Shown one piece after another: positions 1 to 11,100 of a stretch of DNA of 64,000 nt. Within the stretch, counting starts at the first letter, position 1. Each line of letters begins with the position of its first letter. The stretch is from Neospora caninum Liverpool (lineage: Eukaryota > Apicomplexa > Conoidasida > Eucoccidiorida > Sarcocystidae): assembly GCF_000208865.1 (NCBI RefSeq), contig NC_018395.1, positions 2,635,920 through 2,699,919 of the forward strand. The letters run 5' to 3'. Under the pieces are notes generated by a model that was not told the origin of the DNA, ran no database searches, and was given only the letters and a program-made list of their open reading frames with translations. Both the position numbers and the translations under genes were made by a program.

Positions 1-672
1 CTCTGGTTGGCCGTCTTGGGCGTCCTCGCCGACCGTCCCCCTCCGCGCCTCTCTCTCGCTCCCCGGCCCTTTTTCTCCCGCTCGAGATTCTTTTCCCGCA
101 CCAGCGCGGTCACATGGCGAGGCCCCGCGCAAGCGCTCGACCGCTGCCCAGCACTCCTTGGGCGGCTCCTTGGAAATCGCCTCAGACTCGCCCGTGAGCG
201 CCGACTCGTCGGCGCGGACCTCGACTCCAGCCACCAGCAGACAATCTGCAGGCACTTCGTCTCCCATTTCCAAGCGAACAATGTCGCCGACCAGCAGCGT
301 GGCCACAGGCGTTTGCCGTTCTTTCCCAGCCCGCACCACGCGGCAGAGTCTGTCATCTGGAGACAGAGAGGGACAGCACGAGACAGAGGCGCAGAACGCG
401 CGCAGAAACGGGGGCGTTTAGAGAAAAAACGCGGCTGCCCCAAGCCGCCACAGACAAAAGGTTCGCGTCTCCAGAGCAGTGACTCTGGAGCCCCATCGCC
501 TATTCGATTTGCGGTCCACGGAGCAGGACAAAGCGGAAACGTCTGGACGCGATGCTCCGTTTTCTGTGTACGTGCCAGTCTTGATGTGCGTCGATATTCA
601 GACCCACCTTCGCCCGCGCAGATTTCCCAAGTCCCTGGAGACACGGACTGCGTTTCCGGCCTCAATTCATAC

Positions 673-710
<38 letters not shown>

Positions 711-3700
711 TATAACTCTATGTAGATATAGATATATGCTGATGAGCATACGATTTGCTGCGAACAGGAGGTGGATACAGATATATAGGATAGATTTGTA
801 TGTGGACGTAGATCGGAACACTGGCAGGCCTCGGTGAGCCTCACGAGAGCGACATGCATGCGTGTTTGTACCTTTCACTTTTCCAAGTTTCCGGAACTGT
901 TTTTCTTTGACCCAGTCGTTGGTAGCGGTGACGGCGATGACGACAACGACGGCGACCCAAATGGCGAAGCCCTCAATCCACTCGACTTCAGGGTGTTCGC
1001 CGAGCTGCGCCGTTTCAGGGAGAGAACGGAGCCGACATCCGGGACAAAGTGGGGAGGGAAACCAGGGAATTTGCGTGTGCATGTTCAAATCCTAAAACTA
1101 GGCAGACGGATTGCAGACCTACGTGCATGTAGATACGGAGTGTAAATTTACTCCCGAGGGAAAGAACAAAAAAGGCCGTTTTTTTCATCCAACGGACGTA
1201 ACGTTTTCAGACAGGGCCAGAGTAGGGAAACACGCAACTGTACAGACAGTTAGCTCTGTGTGTGTGTGTGTGCGCGCGTTTATAAGAGAGATCACTCCTA
1301 AGTAAGTGTGCATGTCCGGGATCGAGAGAAGCCCGTTTCGCAGCCATGCGCAATTGCTTCAAGAGAGAACAGGAAACGCCTTGAAACGAACCGCTTTCCA
1401 TGCTGGAAATTGAACGGAACGGAATGTCGCCCGCGGGACGGTTCCCTCGTTCTTACCGTGACACCTAAGACAATTGAAATGAGTCCACAAAGCGTTAGAA
1501 TCCGCAACGTAAAATCCGAACCGGCTTCAACGCAGAGCCGCCAGAAGGCTGAACAACAGTAGAGAGGCACGGTGCGACGGTGAGGACGGAGAAGACGCAA
1601 ACAGACGAATAGCTGTGAGGAGCACCGCACAGGCATCAGAACCAGCATTATCGGACGAGCAAGAAGAAGACCACAACGGACGGCTTCGACAAAGCAAGGG
1701 CTAGTTTGGAGCCGCGGCGTGAGCGATGGCGCGATCGCTGAGGTAAACGAAAAGAGATTTGGGAGCAGATCGCAGAAGAAAAAGTTGCGTGATATTTCTC
1801 CAGTGACGGTACCCAGTAGCGGTCTCGAAGCGTCTAGCGACCGCGTGTGCCTTTCCTGTCTCCGGCAGGACGTCACACCACACTATGACTTACATGTCTA
1901 GCAACCCCTCACTGATTTGATGTTTAGGTACCTGTCTACTGTCTACCGCCTTTTTTTCGATCCAGTTACCCAGAGTCGTCTCTATGCAAGTGCTCACTTT
2001 TTTATGCAGTGTCTCCCTTCCTTATCTACTTGTGTGTCAACTTGTAGTCGACCTTGTACAAACTGAGAGAGATAGGCACATTCTCTCAAAGAGTCGACGC
2101 AGGCATAAGTACCTATATATATATATATATATATACATATATTTATACGTCTAGGTGGCAGTCATGGTTTCCTGCCGGTGGCGAATCTCATTAGGAAGGC
2201 TCATGTTGTTCGATCTAAGGAACAGACAGGAGGCAGTAATTTGTCGAAGAGACACGATTTTAGAAACACGGAGGGCCGAGCGTACGAGTAGGCCGCCTTT
2301 GGGGGAGGATATTGACGCCAAATGCTCCCTTCCGTTTCTGGAGGAGTTCTTGAGCCTCATCCATCGGTGGAGCCGCTCGAGGGGACATAGGCTTGAATTC
2401 TGCCTTAGGAGACACCGGCTTGACCGCAGCTTCCGAAACGTCTAAACCGTGTTGGAAGCTGGTAACGAGGCCTGGTTCAAAGGCCTCAACTCCGCCGTAA
2501 GCATTCAGCAACTCGAGCTCTTCGTACTTTGTCCGCGTAACGTAACGCCGCACAAGGGCTGCAGCAGCAAGACAGATTAAGACAGGCAGCAGCTGTCCCA
2601 AGGTAACGCAGCGTAAACGCCAGCATTCTACGGCTTGTGCATGGTTTCGTTGCAGCTACGCATCATAGCAACCGCGGGAAAACGCCTCAACAGGGGAGAG
2701 CTCTATTCGTGTACCCTGTGCAAAATATCATGGCCTGACAACGAACCTGGCAACGACGCCCCGCTGCATGTCTACCCAAATTTGGTAAAAATGTTTCAGT
2801 TGCTCATCTGCTTCACCTCCCTACACGACCGACGGGAGTTACACCACGGCAATAAGACGTTAGCGAACTAAAGGTAGGATGTGTGCCTTTCAGGTGCTGG
2901 TGTGGCGCACGTGCTTCCCAACAAAAGGCGGAATCGGTTTCAGCGGTGTGCGTAGGCAGGCTCGCACACCTAGCTTCCGCAGGTTATCTTACAGTAGAGA
3001 TGCCCTGTTGTGAAGTTGAATGGCTCGACAGGCGTTTCATCCATCTGCGGAGCGCTCGGCACGTCGACAGAAATTTGGGAAACCCGTTGACTCTGCGACT
3101 CAGGAGCCGGTTCGGGAAGCGTGGGCTGCTGCTCACTGTCAGATCGGTATGGAAGTCCTGTGCTCATGTTGCGGCCAGGCTGCTCAGACGAATCTGGTAA
3201 GGCTTCTGACTGGGGTTCAGCACGGACAGGAACCAGAGTAGTCTGGCCCTGTGCTGGGCGGCTTTCAGAATCATTTCCAACTTTTTGTTCTGAACCCTGA
3301 GATTCCCCAGAGCCTGCTAAGTTGCTTTGAGCGGGCTTGTCCCGTGTCCGATGTCCGGTAGCGTCCCTCGCAGCGCTGTGCGGCAAACGTACGGAGTGTA
3401 CTGGTTCTGTTTCGGCAGCAGAAGGCGCATGCTGTCCAACCGTTATGGCGGACCCCGTCGGTGGCTTGGCAGGTGTCCGATTACTTGCCGCAGAGCTTCT
3501 TCGCACACTCGATAGCATACGAGCAAAGTGTGGCTCCCTGAACGCGCTTTGGGGTCCTGGATCGTTTCGATCATCTTTTTGCTTTGGCAGCTCAGCGGGC
3601 TCTACTCCCGGGCTTTCCGCCTGCTCTCGTTTCTCCATAGTTGAGGGGCAATCGCTTAACCGGTGTCACTTTTTAAGAAAGAGTTCTCGAACTTCAACGG

Positions 3701-4017
3701 CTCTACTTGTCACAGGCAACAACTTCTCCAGAATAGACGTCAGGCGATACGGGAGAGACTTCAAAATCAAAGTAGTCCCGTGTAGCGGGCCGCCGCATGG
3801 CGGAGAGTTGACAGCAATTCAAAAAAGGCTGCTATGGTTCACTCCTTACGAATCTTTCCCCACTGCCATGCTCCAGAAGCAAAACTTACCGATGAAACTC
3901 TTGTGTGGAAACACGAACGAAAAGCACTCCAATCCGAAGTCCGGCGGCGAATGCCATGAGGGTGACCAAACTCAGGACTTTCCAAGAGAGATTTTCCACG
4001 CGGTAAACCTGATTCAT
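1..4017 (-). CDS. P-type Ca2+-ATPase, plasma-membrane (P2B/PMCA) class, N-terminal half with long leader; runs off left edge
   Basis: Calcium pump that moves Ca2+ out of the cytosol at the cost of ATP. Minus-strand exons are 3890-4017, 2993-3654, 2286-2633, 1457-1548, 872-1004 and 356 down to the edge; all phases close. Exon 3 carries the cation-ATPase N-terminal domain (NAYGGVEAFEP, then KGAFGVNILPQ). Exon 4 is transmembrane segment 1 (FWRLCVEAGSDFTLRILTLC). Exon 5 is segment 2 followed by TNDWVKEKQFRKL. Exon 6 is the actuator domain, with VGDIVRLEMGDEVPADC and the TGES loop in DESALTGES. The phosphorylation and nucleotide domains lie outside the window. The leader before the ATPase domain is about 290 residues: a hydrophobic segment at about residues 12-34 (WKVLSLVTLMAFAAGL), about 230 hydrophilic residues rich in S, E, P and Q, and a second hydrophobic segment (LLPVLICLAAAALV). 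The acceptors of exons 2 and 3 (AAG) are weak, so the leader is less certain than the pump. Confidence 0.85.
675..706. repeat. (AT)n microsatellite in Ca2+-ATPase intron
   Basis: Alternating TA run of about 30 bases in the intron between ATPase exons 5 and 6. Confidence 0.9.
2114..2136. repeat. (AT)n tract in Ca2+-ATPase intron
   Basis: Short alternating TA run in the intron between ATPase exons 3 and 4. Confidence 0.85.
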
Positions 4018-4688
4018 ATCTCATGCAGAGCAATGACATTGAAATACGTGCGGCTTTGCCCATCTCGTTGCTTGCTTTGAGAGACGTCCCTGGCTCCCCC
4101 GATACCAACAAGGGCCATTTGGTCACGGAAAGGCAAGAGAGAATTAAAAGAACTTCTCTACCTGTTTTGCCTCAGTGAATGTGGTTACTAGCCTTGTTTA
4201 CCGATAGGTAGTCTCTGAGGCCACATACACTAACAGACACAACTTTGGGGAGACAGATCACATTCAGTTGCCGCAAAATCACGGAGCAAAGACACACTGG
4301 GGACTGGGAATACATGCAGGGCTTCTGTACATCTTAGCGCCTCCTTCAGTCTGGCAGCGTGCTCTCATGCTATTTTGCAGTCTTCGGCCTCACGAACGTT
4401 TTTGAGGTGGTCGTGACCGAATATACTCCTAGCCAGACATAAATTACAAGGGCGTGGCTGAGGTGGGCAAGATTGGCTGCGGAAGGCACGAGCACGCCGC
4501 CGATTACGACATATCGTTTTGAACTATGTTCGGAGTCTCGCGTTGGCGTTTGCTGGTGATCGAAGTCAGTTAAGTATTTCCTTGGGTATTTACCAACAAT
4601 CGTACACTGAAGACGTCAATTACTGCGAGGCGTCCCTAAGCAGCCTAACTCCAGAAACAGTCTTCCATTTACGTACAGATGGCGCCAT
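4018..4688. other. Spacer upstream of the Ca2+-ATPase
   Basis: This stretch lies between the ATPase start codon (4017) and the stop of the next minus-strand gene (4689). It should hold the ATPase promoter and 5' untranslated region and the 3' end of the upstream gene. I see no convincing coding exon on either strand. Confidence 0.5.
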
Positions 4689-5455
4689 TTACAGAGTTGT
4701 GCGTGTTTTCACACAGGAAAGGGACCAGCTAATATAATCCTCATGACCGCTGTTTTTGTCGAGCATCCGCAGAAAATTCTTTGGCGCCGCCTGCTCCCGA
4801 GTGTCTCCCGCATCTGATGTGCGTAGGAGATGGTGCCAGAGGAAAGCGGATTTGCAACAGTTGCGGGGTTCGTGTCTGTTGCAAGAACGCTTGGCCTTCA
4901 CAGACTCCCCAGGGCACAGGTATCAGCCCAGCTGCTTCGATGCTTCTGCTAAGTCTCTCAAAAACTGGACAGATTCTTGTTGCTGAAGAATCAGACTCAG
5001 CTTTCTCACGCGTCTGTGCGAAAATGCTTGCGTTCGTGTAATCTTACATCGCTCATCAGCGCTTGGAATGCCCGCCTCCTTGCCACAAAAGCATCCCTCA
5101 TTCTCCTTTGGGAGGAATTTTCGTCTCGAAGGACTCTAGCTAGATCTGTTTCCTTTTCGTCCGAAGGTGGTGCCTCATCTGAAATGTGGACCAAACTGTT
5201 CGTGGAAGGGTTAGTGCTCGGTTGAGCTGGACGGGCTTACCCAAGTGTACGTTCACTGTCGGAAACGGAGGCGGAGTCTGAAGAACTTCTATAGCTCCGA
5301 TCCGCACCATGCTCTCAAATGTCTCGCCCACGTACCACATCCCGATCTAGCGAGGCGGGAAGGGCATTCTGAAGGCCCAGCTGGCCAAACGCGCCACTGT
5401 TGCTCAAAAAGGTAGCAACAGTGGCTGCATATATCAACAAGAACCTGCGCAACAT
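4689..5455 (-). CDS. Small secreted protein, paralogue of the divergent neighbour; family not recognised
   Basis: Proposed exons on the minus strand are 5336-5455, 5241-5277, 5048-5178, 4928-4982 and 4689-4813, giving about 155 residues. Exon 1 encodes a clear signal peptide (MLRRFLLIYAATVATFLSNS, cleaved near GAFG). The next exons match the plus-strand neighbour: DVTPPPFPTVNVHLG against DVTPSTFPVINVHVD, a short helical exon QESVQFLRDLAEASKQL against QIKNLERLSHMSN, and DAGDTRE...NFLRMLD against DAENADTRPKLNF. Introns 1 and 2 are only 58 and 62 bases. The end of exon 4 is odd: the phase that keeps the homology needs a donor beginning GC, and the next in-frame codon is TGA, so this copy may end early or be decaying. 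Likely exported or vacuolar; no function can be assigned. Confidence 0.6.
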
Positions 5456-5660
5456 CACTTTTCGTTTTAAATTGCAAAACGTAGTAACCGAGTGACACGT
5501 TAACCCACAGCGAATGCGGAACACTGCGTTACGAGCAATATGGTGTATATCGCTCATCTCCCGGGTGTCCAGACACTGCGACCCGGCACTGAAACCTGAG
5601 TTTGCGGGTGGCAAAAAGAAAAGTAAGGCGCTCAGGCTGTTTCTCGTAAAAAACCTGAAA
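5456..5660. promoter_or_regulatory. Shared promoter interval of a divergent gene pair
   Basis: Only 205 bases separate the start codons of two head-to-head secreted paralogues (5455 minus, 5661 plus). Both transcription start regions must lie here or inside the opposite gene, so the interval probably works as a bidirectional promoter. I did not find the GAGACG-type element described for coccidian promoters. Confidence 0.45.
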
Positions 5661-6826
5661 ATGAAGATGTATGTCTGGGTGCCCTTCCTCGCATTGCTCA
5701 CACTGGTTGTTAGAGCCGTGGACTGCAGCGAAGGGGGAGTGAACCGGCATGGTGAGCGGTGATCCTGTCACGATTTCCCCGCTCACTCCAACCAAACTCA
5801 AACTCGAGCGCCGTCAATTAGGCAGTCCGACGGTTGGAAGCCGCTTCATGGAGACTGGCGCATCTCAGGTACCTGGATTAGGAGGCATTGTGGGTGAGTG
5901 GAGTCTGTAATGATATGCGGTAACACGGTGACAAAGGCGCGTTGCAGGTGATGTGACACCTTCAACGTTCCCCGTCATCAATGTACACGTGGATATCCCG
6001 AACACGGACACTCTGGGAGAGACGCTCCTTGAAGAGGAAAGAGAAAATATGGCGAGGGAGCTTGACGAAGTTGCAAGAGACTATAATCGCGGCATCAATG
6101 GTAACTAAAAAACAGCCATACCGCGACATCTGGTCAGTGTAGTAGAAACCTGCTCGCAGATTTCTTTCAGATTGCAGCCTTCCAGGTAGTTTAGACATAT
6201 CACGTCATCCATTCGTGCAATGCTTTTCACCGTACTCTTATTCAGCGAGATCAAATAAAGAACTTAGAACGGCTCAGCCACATGAGTAACGGTCTAATCA
6301 GGAAGGCGCTTCGGAGGCAGGCGTGACCAATCATAGCGGAGTGACCGCCTAACCAGCCGAGTGAGCCTCGGGCACTGATACAAAATGCTGACGTTTGAAT
6401 TAACCTAGCTAACAGTCGCAGCCGCCCCCAGTATCACTGGATGCTGAAAATGCTGACACCCGCCCCAAGCTCAATTTTAGCAGTGCGACGCTTTTCACAA
6501 TAGACACTGTGGGTGACGGCAGTCGTGCTTCCCGTACATTACGTCTGCAAAAAATTCTTGGCGATGCTGCGGTTTCATCCGCCCATCAACACGAATTCAG
6601 ATCTCTGATCTGTCAATCAAGTGGAGCAATATCGTGCCGTGCCCGGTACCTCTTCGGCTTCAACAGGCTATTCAGCGGCAGGCGCATCTGCTCGGTAAAG
6701 TTTTCGCATTCGTGTTTCCGCTTTGCAGCGGGAATGGTACAGGAGACTGCGCATCTTTACTTCGTTCCTTCTCTGACTCAGAGTAGAAACGAGCAGACAC
6801 TTACCTCCGGATTGTTTGCGATATAG
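5661..6826 (+). CDS. Small secreted protein (about 208 aa), family not recognised
   Basis: Seven exons: 5661-5751, 5822-5893, 5948-6100, 6250-6291, 6432-6508, 6601-6694 and 6729-6826. They sum to 627 bases, in phase to a TAG stop. The N-terminus is a signal peptide (MKMYVWVPFLALLTLVVRAV, cleavage near VDCSEGG). No second membrane segment is visible. A charged helical stretch (LLEEERENMARELDEVARDY) follows the conserved core DVTPSTFPVINVHVD. Two cysteines occur near IVPCPVPLRLQQ and in the leader. Introns 1 and 2 are 70 and 54 bases, short for this genome. It is a paralogue of the divergent minus-strand gene. Most likely a parasite-specific secreted (dense-granule or vacuolar) protein, which is inference from the signal peptide and lack of known homology. 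Alternative exon 4 boundaries are possible, but this choice best matches the paralogue. Confidence 0.7.
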
Positions 6827-8197
6827 GTGGTCAAAGAACTAGCGGCATCGGCGGCCTGTTGCTGTCAGAATGTTGAAGCGTCCAAGAAGTGCTAACTCGA
6901 CCGTGTAATTGTAGCGGCAACATCTACGACTGCTTTGACAGGCGACTACCATTTTGTGTGACCACATGGCATCACCTGTAGCGACTCGTATTCAAAGGAT
7001 TAGTTAACAAAACCGGGCCACGTGCACCGTTGCGGCGCTCCCGTCCGTCTACCTGTGGCTACGACTAAGGATAGCACGAGATACTCGCTGTGTTGAGCCG
7101 CAAGAGTACGCCTTCCCTTTGCAGTCTGGCCAATTGATTACCGAAGAAAAGGATCTTATCGCTTCTGTAACGGTGCCGTGCCAATGATGCCAGAAACACC
7201 GAGTCAAAGCCGACTGCACGTTTGCTAGGCTGACGGCGGCGGGCGGCGTGATGATGCGGCTGTATAGCGGCGTGATGATGCGGCTGTATAACCGTGTCTC
7301 TGCCCAGGTACCAAGGTTAACAGCGAAAGATGGTTTAGCACTCAAGAACTTTGATTTCCTGTCGTCGGCTAACAGACTAGAAGATCCAATATCACCGAGA
7401 TGCCGCCTTTTCTGTTGTACTCGCTGGACGCTGCATGGAGCTGCAGCCCGTCCTGACCCTGCTTGGGTTACATGCAGGTTGTCTTGCGAGTCCCTAGCGT
7501 CTGCTTGCGTCGTGCCAACGGCTACAGTCTGCCGGCGCCAATGCTACAACCTCTGTTTCTGAAATTTCGGAAGGCTCACGTTTTTTCGCTGCGTTTATTG
7601 TGTGGGCCATCTATTGCAAGAGGAAAAACTTTCCCGAGGAGCGGTGCTGGTGTGGACTCACGCGCCTCCACTGGCCCCGTTGGCTGGGGTCAGCGTGGGT
7701 GCGTGGATTCACTCGTCTGTGATTCCAGTTCATAGAACCAACTCTTTTCCTAATTTGCTCAGAGAGAAGGGGATTTATTTAAGCGTTCTACGCCCGTGCA
7801 GCTCCCTAGCGCGGTTGTGCATCGCTGTTGTCTGCAGCTGGTATGCTTCAGACCAAGCCAACCGCAAATTCGACGAGGTCTTCTCGGCTGCTTCCAGCCG
7901 ACGCACGCGAACTGTGTCTCTCGTACAACTACGGGTCTGAATCGATTTCTGATATTCGACTGTATTTGTCTTTCGCTTTCCCTTGCTCGTCCCACTACAC
8001 TGATTGGCGTCGACTGCTGGCTGACCCCCCCATTCTCTAGGCTTCCCGTGGCAACCCTTTCCGTGCCCGCATTGAAATGACCTCCCTCGAACAAAGATAC
8101 TGTTTTAAGTTGTGCCCCATTTCTGCGGGAAGTAAGACCTATCCGACGACTTGGAGGCAGGCGCGCTTCGCCAATCTTGCCCTTGGTCTTCTCTAGG
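6827..8197. other. Intergenic region upstream of the kinase gene
   Basis: This 1.4 kb region lies between the secreted-protein stop and the first kinase ATG. Open frames here are short and lack splice-consistent partners or family motifs. It contains a two-copy 24-base tandem repeat at 7243-7290. It presumably holds the 3' end of the upstream gene and the promoter of the kinase. Confidence 0.5.
7243..7290. repeat. 24-base tandem duplication, two perfect copies
   Basis: The unit begins GCGGCGTGATGATGCGGC and ends TGTATA. It occurs twice back to back (7243-7266 and 7267-7290) with no mismatch, suggesting recent slippage. Confidence 0.9.
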
Positions 8198-11100
8198 ATG
8201 TCACAGGCACGGTCAGGCCTATACGGCCACCGCGCGCTGTCCTCTGCACTCAGTCCTCTGGACCGGTCCTACGATTCGCCGGTTAGACGCACAGCTGGGA
8301 ATGCCGTAAGGGTTCCAAAGAATGTACGCCTTTTCCACATTGAAGGCCGTGGAGCACGAGTGCGCATAGCAGCCGAACATCCTGATGAAGAAACCACAGG
8401 GTGGCTACTCGCCCGGGCAATCGAGAGTCTTGCGGAGAAAGGTAAGGCATACGTGATCACGTGCCGGCGTATTTCAGCCTCTTCACAAGAATGATTGTGA
8501 AGAAAATGGACGGATAGAAGGCACTTAGCGGCTAATCGCAACTCATAGGAACGCTTTCTCTTTCTCTCCGCCATGTTCACAGTTGTCAGACCCATTTCAG
8601 TTGTTTGTAGTCTCTGCTAACCTTTTCAGGACTTGGAGATGGCATCGTGGCGCTTCGAACAGATCCGTGCGGTCCGCTCGGCAGTCGGGATTGGGTGGAT
8701 GTTTATTTGCAAGACATGCATCGCGCGCTCGGTTCCTTGCCGTTCGAAGACTACCTCCAGTGTGTGTATAGTGAAACAACCGGACCTCCAGAGGAAATTC
8801 ATGATCCATCTCGGGACACCACACGTGGAGCGCAAGCTAGCCCATCTGACAAAGCGTCAGGGCTTAAAGCAGGCATAACCACACTGCGTGCCGGAAAGGT
8901 GAGTGAATTCAGCACGGGCATGCACAGTGACGTCTTAGATTTATCGACAGAACGTGGTAGAGGATCCAAATCGACTTCGGAGGAAACCGCAGAGTGGTCG
9001 GTATTTTTCTTCTCTCCAGGGTGATTTCATACCTGGCAATCTTCTCACCGATGCTCCCTCACGCTTGCTACGCCACTCGCAGTCCTCCCAGGATGGGCTT
9101 TTTTTCATGCGTGCACCTTTGGAGAGGAATCACAGGTTTTTTGTCGAGGCTTTGCGAGTTCCAAAGTCACTCAGACAGGGCCCAGCAGATGCCTTGTAAT
9201 TGCAGTAGCAGCTGCTGTAGTCGTGGTGGATAACTGGGCACGGTGTTCTTTCTCACTGCAGAACGCGTCGTTGCAAAACAGTCATGCACCGGGCCAGGTA
9301 GCGGTGAACGGCAAGGGCAACGAAAGGTTTCTGCGAGCGAAGTATCTGACGTACAAGAGTCGAACCTCTTCTCAAGTGCGAGAACAAGTGCGAGAACTGG
9401 ACCCGGTGGCCGGGGCACCGGATGCGGCGGCTGTTTCCACTCGAGAAGTTTCGGCCGACCGTTGTGTTTCGAACATTCCTCCTTCCCCGCTTGCCTTGAG
9501 TGCTTTGGAGACCCCGTATCATGGGCCTGCAAATGGTTTTCGAACGGGAATACGAAAGAGACAGAGTGACCAAAGAACTCAGGATGCACTGCAAGGAAGC
9601 TCTGATACACAGAGGCAGGTAGCCACATGCATATACACGCATCCTTCTCGGCCGGGGGGTATATGTGTACGGCATTTCCGGCAAGAAGGGGTCATCGGAA
9701 AAGGAGGGTTCAGCGTGGTGTATAAGGTGCGGAAGAAGGACACGGGACGCCTCTACGCAATGAAAGTCGTCGCAAAAGACAAAGTGGCCAGTGCGGCCAA
9801 CCAAATACGCCGAGCGCTTTCTGAAAGAGACGTCCTCAAGCAGTGCGACTCGCCATTCGTCGTGAGGCTTTTTTGGGCGTTCCAGACTCAAAGGCACTTG
9901 TTCCTTGTTAACGAGTTCTGTCCGGGAGGTACGCGGCGGCCGAACACGTTTCCGCTCAGACGAGCAGTACACTGCTCATCCTTTCTTTCTCACCGCATCC
10001 AGTTCTGTGACGGGCCGGCTTTTCGTAAAACCACGTCTTGTTGTAAGCTTTCAGCTAGAAAGTTCCTGAAATGAACCGCGTGAGAGGTGGGTGTCTGGCT
10101 TGCATACTTCAGCGCACGCGCCATTAGTGAGTTTCGACGGCTGAGGTGGGTTGGGGAAAAGAATGCGTTGCACGAGGCCACCCCATGTGGCAAGAATCCC
10201 GCAGCGATATCGATGAGTGTATGCCCACCTCTTCGCTGCGTTCGTTTCTATCCAGGAGATCTCTTTCAGCTGCTCCGGGACTGCCAGTTTTTCCCTGAAA
10301 ACGTGTCCCGTTTCGTCTTTGCGGAGGTTTTACTCGGTCTGAGTCACCTCCATGAACGGAACATTCTCTATCGGGACTTGAAGGCGGAGAACGTCTTGGT
10401 TGACCTGGACGGACACTGCCGATTAGCTGATTTCGGACTGTCGAAGACGCTCTCAAGTAAGTGCTGTGAAGAGCCGCCTTGTTTTTTCGAACAGGATCAG
10501 CCTATATACCGGCGGTGTGCCGTTCTCTAGTGTCGACCAGGAAATAGGCAGCAATGTGGTTCGCTCTTTTCGTGTCTGCTGTATGGGCCTGCAACCGAAT
10601 GCGTGCTTCGTACGAGAAGTTCACTTCCTCAAGATGCGGGGCTTCAGAGAGGCCCGGAGTCCGGCACCTAGTTCCTTAGTAAAGCGTCTCTTGGCTGACT
10701 GAACATACCATCGGATTCCAGGGAGCAGGATTATGTGTCGACTCGTGGTTTCGTGGCCCGAATGAAGAGCGTAGTCGTTTCCTGGCTCAGAAGGACGAGC
10801 TCGTCATTCCGTCAGGACTTTCGAGAAGATAGAGCGCCGAAAGGCAACTGGCCCTTGGCGATTGGGTTTCTATCCTTCACAGAGGGTCACCAGCGGAGCT
10901 ACTCTTTCTGCGGAAGTCCAGAGTATCTCAGCCCCGAGATGCTGCTAGGAACGGTAAGCTGTGCCTGTTGAGATCCGATGCCAGTCACGCCTTATCCGCG
11001 CCTGCTCGGAACTTCAGTTACGCAGACGGAGTTAGGTGGAGTTACCACGGTGTAGAGGCACCCGTTGAGGGTGCGTGGGTGTTAAATATCAGGATAAAGC

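Noticed and set aside
7..837. 276-codon plus-strand frame at the left edge
   Set aside because: It is antisense to the Ca2+-ATPase actuator exon and runs into an (AT)n tract.
3839..4126. 95-codon minus-strand frame beginning MTKWPLL
   Set aside because: It overlaps the ATPase first exon in another frame; the alternative frame gives the hydrophobic leader and closes in phase.
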